Part shown: piece by piece, positions 17,869-25,896 of the stretch
Layout: every line of letters begins with the position of its first letter
Numbering within the stretch: the stretch's first letter is position 1
From: an uncultured Rhodospirillales bacterium
GTDB lineage: Bacteria > Pseudomonadota > Alphaproteobacteria > Reyranellales > Reyranellaceae
Length of the DNA: 61,202 nt
Assembly: GCA_902825855.1 (NCBI GenBank)
Contig: CADECW010000024.1
Location: 1-61,202 of the forward strand
Reading direction: 5' to 3'
Made by a program: the position numbers and the translations under genes
The notes under the pieces: generated by a model
What the model was told of the DNA's origin: nothing
Database searches by the model: none
What the model saw: the letters and a program-made list of their open reading frames with translations, nothing else

Positions 17869-19100
17869 GTAACCAATGCCCTGGTGGAAAATCTTGCATC
17901 GCGCCATGCCTCGCTCGCCAGCACCTCGCGTATTGCGGAGACAGCGTCTGCGACGTCACGATAGCTGAGATAGAGCGGCGCGAAGCCGAAGCGCATGATG
18001 TCGGGCGCGCGGAAGTCGCCGATGACGCCGCGATCGATCAGCGCCTGAATTACGGGGTAGGCCTGCTCGTGCGCGATCGCGACCTGGCTGCCGCGGCCGT
18101 CGCTGCGCGGCGTAATGATATGGGCATCGAAATCCCGGCAGACCGGCTCGACGAGTTCCATGAAGAAGCTCGTCAAGGCGAGGCTCTTGGCGCGGATTGC
18201 CGCGACATCGACGCCTTCCAGCGCATCGAGCGCAGCCTTCAGGGCGCGCAGTGACAGGATGGGCTGAGTACCGCAAAGCAGACGGCGGATGCCGGCGGCC
18301 GGACGATAGCCGCTCTCCATGGCGAAGGGTGCTGCGTGCGCCCACCAGCCGGAGAGTGGCTGCGCGAGGCCCTCGTGGTGACGCCGGTTGGCGAAGATGA
18401 ATGCCGGGGCGCCGGGACCTCCGTTCAGGTACTTGTAGGTGCAACCGATCGCGAGATCGACGTCGAGGGCATCGACCTCGATCGAAACGACGCCGACGCT
18501 GTGGCAGAGATCCCAGACGACGAGGGCGCCGGCGCGATGCGCACGGCGCGTCAACGTCGCCATGTCGCGCAGCGCGCCGGTGCGATAGTCGACATGGTTG
18601 ATCAGCACGACGGCGGTCCGCTCGTCGATCATGTCGGCGAGGGTTGTGCTGTCGGCTGAAAGACGAAGCTCGGCGCCGGGGCGCGATGCGGCGACGCCCT
18701 CGGCGATGTAGAGGTCGGAGGGGAAGCTGTCGCGTTCGGCCAGGATGACTTGGCGGTTCGGGCGCAAGGCGAGGGCGGCGTGCAGGGCCTTGAAGACATT
18801 GATCGAGGTCGAATCGGTCACGACCGTCTGGCCGGCCTGGGCGCCGATCAGCCGTCCGACGCGATCGCCCAGCGTGTCGGTGAGCGACCACCACCCCGCG
18901 TCGTTCCAACTGCGGACAAGACCTTCGCCCCATTCGTGCCGCGCCGTCTGCTCGAGCTCGGCAAACGCGGCCTTGGGCGGCGGCCCCAGGGAATTGCCGT
19001 CGAGGTAGATCACGCCGGGAGGCAGCTCGAACAGCTCGCGCTTGCCGGCGAGCGGATCGGCGAGATCGAGCGCTACAGCCTTGCTCGCGCCGGCCGACAT
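17865..19100 (-). CDS. kynU: Kynureninase
   Basis: A 411-residue fold-type-I PLP enzyme that hydrolyses kynurenine or 3-hydroxykynurenine to (hydroxy)anthranilate and alanine. Characteristic segments are YLDGNSLGPPP near residue 32, VWDLCHSVGV with the PLP-binding Asp, and the Schiff-base lysine K223 in CTYKYLNGGPGAP. No kynA (dioxygenase) or kynB (formamidase) lies within the window, so the rest of the pathway must be elsewhere. It starts 6 bases after the cysK stop. Confidence 0.95.
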   Translation of the reverse strand: MSAGASKAVALDLADPLAGKRELFELPPGVIYLDGNSLGPPPKAAFAELEQTARHEWGEGLVRSWNDAGWWSLTDTLGDRVGRLIGAQAGQTVVTDSTSINVFKALHAALALRPNRQVILAERDSFPSDLYIAEGVAASRPGAELRLSADSTTLADMIDERTAVVLINHVDYRTGALRDMATLTRRAHRAGALVVWDLCHSVGVVSIEVDALDVDLAIGCTYKYLNGGPGAPAFIFANRRHHEGLAQPLSGWWAHAAPFAMESGYRPAAGIRRLLCGTQPILSLRALKAALDALEGVDVAAIRAKSLALTSFFMELVEPVCRDFDAHIITPRSDGRGSQVAIAHEQAYPVIQALIDRGVIGDFRAPDIMRFGFAPLYLSYRDVADAVSAIREVLASEAWRDARFSTRALVT

Positions 19101-19106
19101 CGCCGC

Positions 19107-20108
19107 CTACTTCATCCAAGGGGGCAGCGGCAGGTTCTTCTCGCGCAGGAAGGCGGGGTTGAAGAGCTTGGACTGATAGCGCTGGCCGCCGTCGGCCAGG
19201 ATGGTGACGACCGTCTTGCCAGGACCGAGATCGCGCGCGAGCCGCATGGCGCCGATGATGTTGATCGCGGTCGAGCCGCCCAGCACCAGACCTTCGTGCT
19301 CGATGAGGTCGTAAAGGACGGGAAACGCTTCCTCGTCAGTGATCTGGTAGGCCATGTCGAGCGGTGTGCCGTCGAGGTTGGCGGTGACCCGGCCCTGGCC
19401 GATGCCTTCTGTGATCGAGTTGCCTTCGGCCTTGAGCTCGCCCTTGGTGTGCCAGTTGTAGAGCGCCGAGCCCATCGGATCGCTGAGTGCGATCTTGACG
19501 TTGCGATTGCGCTCCTTCAGCGCCCGCGCAACGCCGCCCAGCGTGCCGCCGCTGCCGACCGAGCAGGTGAAGCCGTCGACCTTGCCGTCGGTCTGGTTCC
19601 AGATCTCGGGACCGGTGGTGCGATAGTGGCCGTCGCGGTTGGCGACATTGTCGAACTGGTTTGCCCAGATCGCGCCGTTGGGTTCGGTCTTGGCCATCTC
19701 CTCAGCCAGCGTACCGGAATAGCGCACGTAGTTGCCGGGGTTGGCGTAGGGCAGGGCGGGCACCAGGCGCAGGTCGGCGCCGCACAGGCGCAGCATATCC
19801 TTCTTCTCCTGGCTCTGCGTCTCGGGCATCACGATCACCGAGCGATAGCCGCGCGCATTGGCGACCAGGGCGATGCCGATGCCGGTGTTGCCCGCGGTGC
19901 CCTCGACGATCACGCCGCCCGGCCTGAGCTTCCCCTTCTTCTCAGCGTCCTCGATGATGGCCAGCGCCGCGCGATCCTTGACCGATCCGCCGGGATTGAG
20001 GAACTCCGCCTTGCCGTAGATGTTGCAGCCTGTCGCTTCGGACGCCGCGACCAGCTTGATCAGCGGCGTATTGCCGATGCTGTCGATGAAACCAGACCGG
20101 ACGTCCAT
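19107..20108 (-). CDS. cysK: Cysteine synthase A (O-acetylserine sulfhydrylase)
   Basis: A 333-residue PLP enzyme forming cysteine from O-acetylserine and sulfide. The Schiff-base lysine is K44 in LNPGGSVKDRAAL, the substrate loop is EGTAGNTGIGIA, and the phosphate-binding loop is SVGSGGTLGGV. The first residue context IGNTPLIKL is standard. It heads a tight minus-strand run with kynU and rbsK; the downstream sulfurtransferase and metC genes are consistent with sulfur amino acid metabolism. Confidence 0.94.
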   Translation of the reverse strand: MDVRSGFIDSIGNTPLIKLVAASEATGCNIYGKAEFLNPGGSVKDRAALAIIEDAEKKGKLRPGGVIVEGTAGNTGIGIALVANARGYRSVIVMPETQSQEKKDMLRLCGADLRLVPALPYANPGNYVRYSGTLAEEMAKTEPNGAIWANQFDNVANRDGHYRTTGPEIWNQTDGKVDGFTCSVGSGGTLGGVARALKERNRNVKIALSDPMGSALYNWHTKGELKAEGNSITEGIGQGRVTANLDGTPLDMAYQITDEEAFPVLYDLIEHEGLVLGGSTAINIIGAMRLARDLGPGKTVVTILADGGQRYQSKLFNPAFLREKNLPLPPWMK

Positions 20109-20166
20109 GGCATGCTCGCTCTTCTGACCCTGCGCTTCCCTGCCTGACCGTATCGCGACCCTTACG

Positions 20167-20781
20167 TCAACGCCAGCGCGCGCGTACCTCGCTGCGATGC
20201 AGGGCCAGCCACTGCAGGGCGATTACGGTGATGGCGTTGTCGATCTCGCCATGCTCCAGCATGGTGCGCACTTCCGCGAATGGCAGGACCTTCGCCAGGA
20301 TGTTCTCGCCTTCGGACTCCAGACCGAATACGCCACCGGCATTGGTCGCATCGATGTGGCCGACAAGGATGGTGCAGCATTCAGAGCAGGCGCCAGGACT
20401 GAGGATGACGTCGTGGATGGGAATCGTTTCTCGGATCTCGAGCGAGGCTTCCTCGATTGCCTCGCGGCGCGCGACCTCTTCCGCCGACTCGCCTTCCTCG
20501 ATGATGCCGGCGACGATCTCCCAGGTGAAAGGGTGCCGGCGGGCGACATAGGAGCCGGCGCGGAACTGGCGAATCAGCACGACCTCGTCGCGCCGCGGAT
20601 CGTACGGCAGAACCGCGGCGGCCGTGCCACGCTCGAATACCTCGCGCTTCAGAATGGGACTTTGGCCGCCTTGGTAGAGGCCGTGGCGGAACTGATAGCG
20701 GCTGATGCGGAACCGCCCCTGGTAGGCTACGACATGGTCGACCAGCTCGGCCGTTTCATTTGGCAGGGCGCGTGGCGGCAT
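20167..20781 (-). CDS. NUDIX hydrolase, ADP-ribose pyrophosphatase type
   Basis: A 204-residue NUDIX enzyme. The Nudix box is readable as GIIEEGESAEEVARREAIEEA, matching G-x5-E-x7-R-E-U-x-E-E. The N-terminal extension and the SPGACSECCTILVG segment resemble ADP-ribose pyrophosphatases (NudF/TrgB). The ATG at 20781 gives normal length; the frame upstream runs through the tRNA-Asn gene and cannot be coding. An intrinsic terminator ends 15 bases before the ATG, so expression needs readthrough or a very short leader. Confidence 0.87.
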   Translation of the reverse strand: MPPRALPNETAELVDHVVAYQGRFRISRYQFRHGLYQGGQSPILKREVFERGTAAAVLPYDPRRDEVVLIRQFRAGSYVARRHPFTWEIVAGIIEEGESAEEVARREAIEEASLEIRETIPIHDVILSPGACSECCTILVGHIDATNAGGVFGLESEGENILAKVLPFAEVRTMLEHGEIDNAITVIALQWLALHRSEVRARWR

Positions 20782-20796
20782 CAGGGCTCCGAATGC

Positions 20797-20828
20797 AAAA
20801 AAGGCCGCCCTCAGCAACGAGAGCGGCC
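20797..20828 (-). terminator. Intrinsic terminator downstream of tRNA-Asn
   Basis: On the minus strand a 10-bp stem (GGCCGCTCTC with GAGGGCGGCC, one G-U pair) with a 6-base loop is followed directly by six Ts. It sits between the tRNA-Asn 3' end and the NUDIX start codon. Confidence 0.85.
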
Positions 20829-20834
20829 CAGAAT

Positions 20835-20909
20835 TGGCTCCGGGGGCCGGATTCGAACCGGCGACCGATCGGTTAACAGCCGATTGCTCTACCGCTGAGC
20901 TACCCCGGA
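20835..20909 (-). tRNA. tRNA-Asn (GTT)
   Basis: A 75-base tRNA with encoded CCA. The acceptor stem TCCGGGG pairs with CCCCGGA and is followed by discriminator G. The D-arm is GTAGCTCAGCGGTAGAGC, the anticodon loop is CTGTTAA with anticodon GTT, and the T-loop is GGTTCGAATCC. If the organism lacks AsnRS, GatB encoded at about 53.8 kb would take part in charging this tRNA; that is inference. Confidence 0.97.
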
Positions 20910-20995
20910 TCAAGGTCCTCACGTCCATGCAATACGCCGGACGGGAAGGCGCGGTGTTTTGACAGAGCGTCCGCTGCCATGCAAGGCGCGAATCG

Positions 20996-21069
20996 TGGAG
21001 GCCTGGGCCGGAATCGAACCGGCATACGCGGATTTGCAGTCCGCTGCATCACCACTCTGCCACCAGGCC
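20996..21069 (-). tRNA. tRNA-Cys (GCA)
   Basis: A 74-base tRNA with encoded CCA. The acceptor stem GGCCTGG pairs with CCAGGCC, with discriminator T(U) as expected for tRNA-Cys. The anticodon loop is CTGCAAA with anticodon GCA, and the T-loop is GGTTCGATTCC. It lies 86 bases upstream of tRNA-Asn on the same strand and in front of the cysK run. Confidence 0.97.
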
Positions 21070-21137
21070 GCACGAGGAGCGGCGGCTGCTATACCCATGC
21101 CGTGCACCAAGGGCAAGCCGCCGCGACGCAGCGCCCT

Positions 21138-21167
21138 TTGACGCTATTGTGTGCCACCGCCTATAAA
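21138..21167 (+). promoter_or_regulatory. Candidate sigma-70 promoter for pcm-tolC-popZ
   Basis: TTGACG at 21138-21143 and TATAAA at 21162-21167 are separated by 18 bases. Both are near consensus and lie just before the pcm start. The promoter is divergent from the tRNA-Cys gene. Confidence 0.6.
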
Positions 21168-21193
21168 AACCCGCCAATTCTAGAGGGCAGGGG

Positions 21194-21853
21194 ATGACCG
21201 ACTTCACGCTCGCGCGCCGGAACATGGTGGATGGCCAACTCCGGCCCAATCGTGTGACCAACAGCCAGCTTCTGGCCGTGATCGGGGCGCTGCCGCGTGA
21301 AAAGTTCCTGCCCGACGGACTTCGCGCGGTGGCCTATTCCGACGAGGACGTGCCGCTTGGCGGCGGCCGCTTCCTGATGGAGCCGATGGTACTGGCGAGA
21401 CTTATCCAGACCCTGCAGCCGCGTGAGACCGACCGTGCGCTGGTGGTGGCATCGGGCCGCGGCTATGGCGCCGCCCTATTAGCACGGCTCGTGAAGTCCG
21501 TCGTCGCGGTCGAATTCGACGCCTCCCTAGCGGCTGCCGCGGAGCGCACGGCAAAGGAACTGGGCCTCGCCGGCATCGAGCAGAAGGTTGGACCGCTGGA
21601 GGCGGGCGCTGCCGCCGCGGCGCCCTACGACGTCATTTTGATCGAAGGCGCCGTGCGCGAGGTGCCGTCGGCGATCCTCGACCAGCTCGGCGATGGCGGC
21701 CGGATGGCGACCATCGTCGCCGGCCTGCCGGGCGCGCTTGGCAGCGCACAACTCTTCGTCAAGGAGGGCGGGGTGGCCTCCGGACGCCCGCTGTTCGACG
21801 CCGGCACGCCCCCTTTGCCCGGTTTCGCACCGCCGCCGCGCTTCACTTTCTGA
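21194..21853 (+). CDS. pcm: Protein-L-isoaspartate O-methyltransferase family
   Basis: A 219-residue SAM-dependent methyltransferase of the PCMT family, which repairs isoaspartyl residues. The N-terminus RRNMVDGQLRPNRV and the catalytic-loop region LGGGRFLMEPMVLARLIQ are typical of the alphaproteobacterial subgroup that precedes tolC. The SAM motif is degenerate (ALVVASGRGYGAALLA), so repair activity is less certain than family membership. The ATG follows AGGGCAGGGG. Confidence 0.88.
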   Translation: MTDFTLARRNMVDGQLRPNRVTNSQLLAVIGALPREKFLPDGLRAVAYSDEDVPLGGGRFLMEPMVLARLIQTLQPRETDRALVVASGRGYGAALLARLVKSVVAVEFDASLAAAAERTAKELGLAGIEQKVGPLEAGAAAAAPYDVILIEGAVREVPSAILDQLGDGGRMATIVAGLPGALGSAQLFVKEGGVASGRPLFDAGTPPLPGFAPPPRFTF

Positions 21854-21931
21854 TGTGCCTTCGGTCGGTTCTAGGACTAGGAAATCGAAACTGACCAATG
21901 TTAGGCTACAGCCATATATGAGGGTTCTCGA

Positions 21932-23380
21932 ATGCGTATCCGGCCCAACTTGAGGCTCGCGCGCGCAACAGCAGTGTGCGCCCTGGTGGCCGGCTTGGGG
22001 GCCGCTTCCAACGCCTGGTCGCAGAGCCTGATCGAGGCGCTGTCGACCACGTACAACAGCAATCCCGACCTGCTGGCCGGTCGCGCGCTGTTGCGCCAGA
22101 CCGACGAATTGCTGGCCCAGGCGGTAGCCAACTGGCGGCCCAGGGTCACGCTGTCGGTCGAGTACAACAAGATCGAGCAGGACCAGTATCCGATCAGGTC
22201 GACGCCGTCTTTCTTCTTCCTGAACGGCCGGTTTGCGACCTTGACGGTGAACCAGCCGCTCTTCCGCGGGGGCAAGACCGTCTCGGAGACCAAGGCCGCG
22301 CAGGCCAACATCCAGGCACAGCGAGCCGCGCTCTCCGACACCGAGCAGAGCGTGCTGCTGGCGGCCGTCACGTCCTACGCCGACTTGGTCCAGAACATCG
22401 CCATCGCCGATGCCCGCCGCAACAACGTGCGGGTGCTGATCCAGCAGTTGGACGCTACGCGCGAACGCTTCCGCGTCGGCGAATTGACGATCACCGACGT
22501 CTCGCAGGCCGAGGCGCGCCTGGAAGGTGCACGAGCCGACCTGGTACAGGCCGAGGCGCAGGTACGCATCGCCGAGGCAGCGTTCCAGCGCGCGATCGGC
22601 CAGAAGCCGGGCCGGCTGGGCGAGATGCCCCTGATCGGCGGCCTGCCGGTGAGCGAGGAGGAGGCGATCTCGCTCGCCATGGACATGGGGCCGCGCGCCG
22701 TAACGGCCCAGTACCGCATCTCGGCCGCCTCCTACGGCGTGAACACCGCGGTCGGCGACCTGCTGCCCCAGGTCAATCTGGTCGGCGTCGTCCAGCAGCA
22801 GTTCGACCTGCAGGTTCCGAACGACCGCTACTACACCTATGGCGTGCGCCTGCAGGCGACGGTGCCGATCTACCAGAACGGCACCGAGTGGTCGCGCATC
22901 CGCCAGGCCAAGGAACTGGTGGCGCAGCGCCGCAACGAACTCGACAGCGCGCGCCGCACGCAGGCCGAGAATGTCATTCGCGCCTGGCGGCAGCTCGACT
23001 CGTCGCGCTCACGCGTCACCTCGTTCGAGGCGCAGGTGCGCGCCAACGAAGTGGCGCTGAACGGTGTGCGCCAGGAAGCGTTGGTCGGCTCGCGCACAAC
23101 TCTCGATGTGTTGAACGCGGAGCAAGAGTTGCTCAACGCGCAGGTCAACCTGGTGCAGGCGCGGCGTGACACGCAGGTCGCCTACTACGGCGTGTTGGCC
23201 GGCATCGGACGGCTCACGGCACGCAGCATGGCTTTGCCGGTCGAGTATTACGACGAAGAGCGCTATTATAACGAGGTGGGCTCCCGCTGGATCGGCTGGG
23301 GGACGGCCGGCGAGACGCAGGGCCCGCCGCCGGCGCCAGCCCCGACGACCACGACCAGCGGTGGCTTCGGGAGAAGGTGA
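21932..23380 (+). CDS. tolC: TolC-family outer membrane efflux protein
   Basis: A 482-residue outer-membrane channel of the TolC type, the exit duct for type I secretion and drug efflux. A signal peptide runs to about residue 30 (GAASNAWSQSL). Two outer-membrane-factor repeats of long heptad helices follow, rich in Ala/Gln/Glu. The C-terminus is a Pro/Thr/Gly-rich tail. It shares a single base with the popZ start. No periplasmic adaptor or ABC exporter is next to it, so it is probably a shared channel. Confidence 0.92.
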   Translation: MRIRPNLRLARATAVCALVAGLGAASNAWSQSLIEALSTTYNSNPDLLAGRALLRQTDELLAQAVANWRPRVTLSVEYNKIEQDQYPIRSTPSFFFLNGRFATLTVNQPLFRGGKTVSETKAAQANIQAQRAALSDTEQSVLLAAVTSYADLVQNIAIADARRNNVRVLIQQLDATRERFRVGELTITDVSQAEARLEGARADLVQAEAQVRIAEAAFQRAIGQKPGRLGEMPLIGGLPVSEEEAISLAMDMGPRAVTAQYRISAASYGVNTAVGDLLPQVNLVGVVQQQFDLQVPNDRYYTYGVRLQATVPIYQNGTEWSRIRQAKELVAQRRNELDSARRTQAENVIRAWRQLDSSRSRVTSFEAQVRANEVALNGVRQEALVGSRTTLDVLNAEQELLNAQVNLVQARRDTQVAYYGVLAGIGRLTARSMALPVEYYDEERYYNEVGSRWIGWGTAGETQGPPPAPAPTTTTSGGFGRR

Positions 23381-23943
23381 TGGCAGACTCCAAGGGCGCC
23401 AACGACCCCTCGATGGAAGACATCCTGGCATCCATCCGGAAGATCATTTCAGACGACGAGGCACGCGCTCAGGTCAGCAATCGGCATTCCCCTGTTCAGC
23501 CGGGCGGTCGGCCTCCGGTGGTCGAGCCTGCGATCCATGGGGCCGGCCGTGACGACGTGCTGCTGCTAACCGATCTCATCGAGGAACCCATGTCGGGCGG
23601 CGAACCGCCGGCGATTCCCTTGCCGCGCGTCGATCCGGTGCGCGCCAGCGAGATGCCGCAGCCCTCGATCGGGCCAGCCAGGCCCGCCGATGCGTCGCTG
23701 GTGGGGGGTGGCGTCGCCGGCAGCACGGCCTCGTCCTTTGCCCGCCTCAACCAGGCCGTTCAGGAGAGCGTGTCGCTGCCGGCTGCCGCCGATCCCGGGC
23801 CGGCACTCGCCAGCGGCAAGACGGTGGAGGAACTGGTCAAGGAAACGCTGCGGCCGATGCTCAAGGAATGGCTCGACCAGAACCTGCCGCAGCTCGTGGA
23901 ACGCTATGTCGAACGGGAGATCGTCCGGCTCACCCGCCGCTAA
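23380..23943 (+). CDS. popZ: PopZ-like polar organising protein (DUF2497)
   Basis: A 187-residue protein with the three-part PopZ layout. There is an N-terminal conserved helix (PSMEDILASIRKIISDDEA), a low-complexity Pro/Gly/Ala-rich middle and a C-terminal oligomerisation block (LRPMLKEWLDQNLPQLVERYV). In Caulobacter PopZ forms polar condensates that tether ParB and recruit cell-cycle regulators. The ATG at 23380 overlaps the tolC stop by one base; a GTG one codon upstream is also possible. Confidence 0.88.
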   Translation: MADSKGANDPSMEDILASIRKIISDDEARAQVSNRHSPVQPGGRPPVVEPAIHGAGRDDVLLLTDLIEEPMSGGEPPAIPLPRVDPVRASEMPQPSIGPARPADASLVGGGVAGSTASSFARLNQAVQESVSLPAAADPGPALASGKTVEELVKETLRPMLKEWLDQNLPQLVERYVEREIVRLTRR

Positions 23944-24006
23944 CCCCAGCCGCCCTCCGGGCTCGGGACGTAACGCAAGCATTACCTATGGTCGGTGCCG
24001 ACCAGC

Positions 24007-24195
24007 TCAACTACCGCGCAGCTGATCGACATTCGCCTGCGTTGCCACGATGCGCCCCATCAAATTGAGGCGCCGGATAACCAGACTGGTATTTCGCGGC
24101 TCCGCGTTCACCTTGGCCGATAGATTATTGAGATCATTCCGCAACTGCAGCAGGCCGGCCTCGAGCTCGGCGAGCTTCCTACTGTCTTTGGTCAC
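24007..24195 (-). CDS. Small coiled-coil hypothetical protein
   Basis: A 62-residue protein with a Leu/Asn heptad pattern (LAELEAGLLQLRNDLNNLSAK) that predicts a short coiled coil. It starts with GTG after GAGGACTACCA. Its codon use is less GC-rich than the surroundings. No family is recognised. It lies on the minus strand between popZ and valS, next to the methyltransferase, and may belong to the same insertion. Confidence 0.55.
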   Translation of the reverse strand: MTKDSRKLAELEAGLLQLRNDLNNLSAKVNAEPRNTSLVIRRLNLMGRIVATQANVDQLRGS

Positions 24196-24323
24196 TGGTA
24201 GTCCTCACAACCGTTGAAAAAAGATACCACGGCAGGGGGTGAGCATGACGGGCGCTGAGCTCTGGCGATACGATTGATACAAAATACAGCCACGGCATGC
24301 CGCCCCGTACGCTCGGGGCGCGA

Positions 24324-25514
24324 CTATCGGGGGCGCTGGCGCTGTTTCTCGAAGTAGTAGCCGTACGACAGCCATTCCGCCCGGTGATCCTCGCAACGAA
24401 GCAGGTGCATGCCGGACGCCGACGCGATTTCTTCGACCCGACGACGGGGCACGCCATGCATTTCAAACGGCGGAGCGGAGGCGTAGTCAGGTTCGATGTT
24501 GGTCACGAGTGCAGGCGGCAAGTTCGTTCCGAATTCTTCGCGCGGAGCCGGTTCGACTGTGATTGAAACCGAATCGGTGTCACTACCTTCGTCGGCAAAC
24601 CACCGCACCCCCTCCTGAACAATATCGACTTCCAGCCGGTAGATTCCGGCGCGCGGAGGGGTGGTAATCATGAGGGTGATCTCGGTTGAATCGCCCCTCT
24701 TCAGTTTCGGTATCGGGGCGCGCCCGTCGTCGAAAGCCACGACGCCGCCATCGGGATTGCGCCAGTGATTGCCAACACGCAGCGGCACTTTCCAGTCCGC
24801 AGCGCCGACATTTCGGACCTGCACGGTGAGAACGCAGGCTGAACTCACGGCGACCCTTTCCGGCGCAGACCGAACGAGGAGTTCTGCTCGACAATCACCC
24901 GCCGCCAGCATTCCCGCATCTTCGGCCGCAATCAGATGCGACGGGACATGCAGGAAGACAATGCCGCCCGGCCGCGCGGCACGAAAGAGTTCGCCGATGT
25001 AACGTTCGGCAAGTGCCGGCCTCATATGCTGAAGCGTGATGTGACTACAGACGACATCGGCGCAAGCGTCGGGCAAGCAGTGAAGATCATCGCGTTGGTT
25101 CAGAATGAAAGACAGGCCCGGCCGATCGCGGTTGAGTTCTCTGGCGATCTTGATCATCGTCTCTGAAACGTCGATACCAATCACGTTGCTGAACCGGTAC
25201 GACAGCGCACGACTGAGGCGACCGACGCCGCAACCGAAGTCGATGGCCGTTCCATAGTCAAGTCGCGCCCCACCTTCTACTGCGCGGCGCAGCATCGTCT
25301 CGACGAATTCTTCGCCCGTTGCGAGGAAGGCACCGACATCCCACTTGCGCCCGCGCTTGTCGGGTTCACTAAGCACGGCCCAAAGGGGATCGCTGCGCGC
25401 CAGGGCTTCCCAGGTTTGGGCGACGGAACGCCATTCATCGCCAGATTCGACGGGCTGACTGTGTCGGTCGAGGGGACGACTGCGCCAACGGCGGAAAAAA
25501 TCCGATATTCGCAT
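24324..25514 (-). CDS. SAM-dependent methyltransferase with inserted Ig-like domain
   Basis: A 396-residue protein. Residues 85-195 form a class I methyltransferase core: SAM motif I is AIDFGCGVGRLSRAL, followed by VIGIDVSETMIKIA and the motif IV region ADVVCSHITLQHM. Residues 207-322 look like an all-beta Ig/CARDB-like domain (VLTVQVRNVGAADWKVPLRV then AGIYRLEVDIVQEG). Residues 349-390 (FEMHGVPRRRVEEIASASG, ending SYGYYFEK) resemble the normal C-terminus of glycan-associated methyltransferases, so the Ig domain appears inserted within the enzyme. The acceptor is unknown. Confidence 0.8.
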   Translation of the reverse strand: MRISDFFRRWRSRPLDRHSQPVESGDEWRSVAQTWEALARSDPLWAVLSEPDKRGRKWDVGAFLATGEEFVETMLRRAVEGGARLDYGTAIDFGCGVGRLSRALSYRFSNVIGIDVSETMIKIARELNRDRPGLSFILNQRDDLHCLPDACADVVCSHITLQHMRPALAERYIGELFRAARPGGIVFLHVPSHLIAAEDAGMLAAGDCRAELLVRSAPERVAVSSACVLTVQVRNVGAADWKVPLRVGNHWRNPDGGVVAFDDGRAPIPKLKRGDSTEITLMITTPPRAGIYRLEVDIVQEGVRWFADEGSDTDSVSITVEPAPREEFGTNLPPALVTNIEPDYASAPPFEMHGVPRRRVEEIASASGMHLLRCEDHRAEWLSYGYYFEKQRQRPR

Positions 25515-25896
25515 GACTACTTTCTTCGCGTGCCTGCCGGCCGATGCCTCAGCGCTGGGGTCGAGGCAGAAGTCGAGAAGGAGAACGCGCGACCGGCCGT
25601 CCGGCTTTGCCTTTCAGTTTCACCGCTGTCCAATCGCGAAATGCGCGCACGATGCGGGCAATATCCGCCGGCTGCGGTGCTGTCACGTGCCCTTGCCGCG
25701 ACGGACGCGGAGTCGGATGCCGACGACATCGGACGAGCTTCTCAGACCTCCCACTCGGGCTCGAGCGTGCGAATCGCACTGTCGGCCAGTTCCATCGGTG
25801 GTCCCTTTTTCTATCATTTGGGTAACCTTTTTGGTAACCCATTACGCTGACTGTCGGTGGACGTCCGCGGACGACACCGTGTGATAAGGCTCGGAA
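25515..25896. other. 382-base gap before valS with no confident gene
   Basis: This gap contains a direct repeat on the minus strand, GGTTACC-AAAAA-GGTTACC at about 25820-25841. Just downstream a purine-rich AGAAAAAGGGA precedes ATG at 25795, which opens only a 17-codon frame. A 45-codon GTG frame (25549-25686, minus) encodes ADIARIVRAFRDWTAVKLKGK, which looks somewhat protein-like. I cannot support a gene. It may be a remnant of the insertion that separates popZ from valS, and it must contain the valS promoter. Confidence 0.4.

Noticed and set aside
20782..20928. N-terminal extension of the NUDIX frame
   Set aside because: It would be translated from the tRNA-Asn gene and its terminator.
25549..25845. 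A roughly 98-codon minus-strand frame and a 17-codon frame starting at 25795 with a good ribosome-binding site
   Set aside because: One part (ADIARIVRAFRDWTA) looks protein-like, but there is no family, the frames overlap each other and the length is short. Kept only as part of the gap description.
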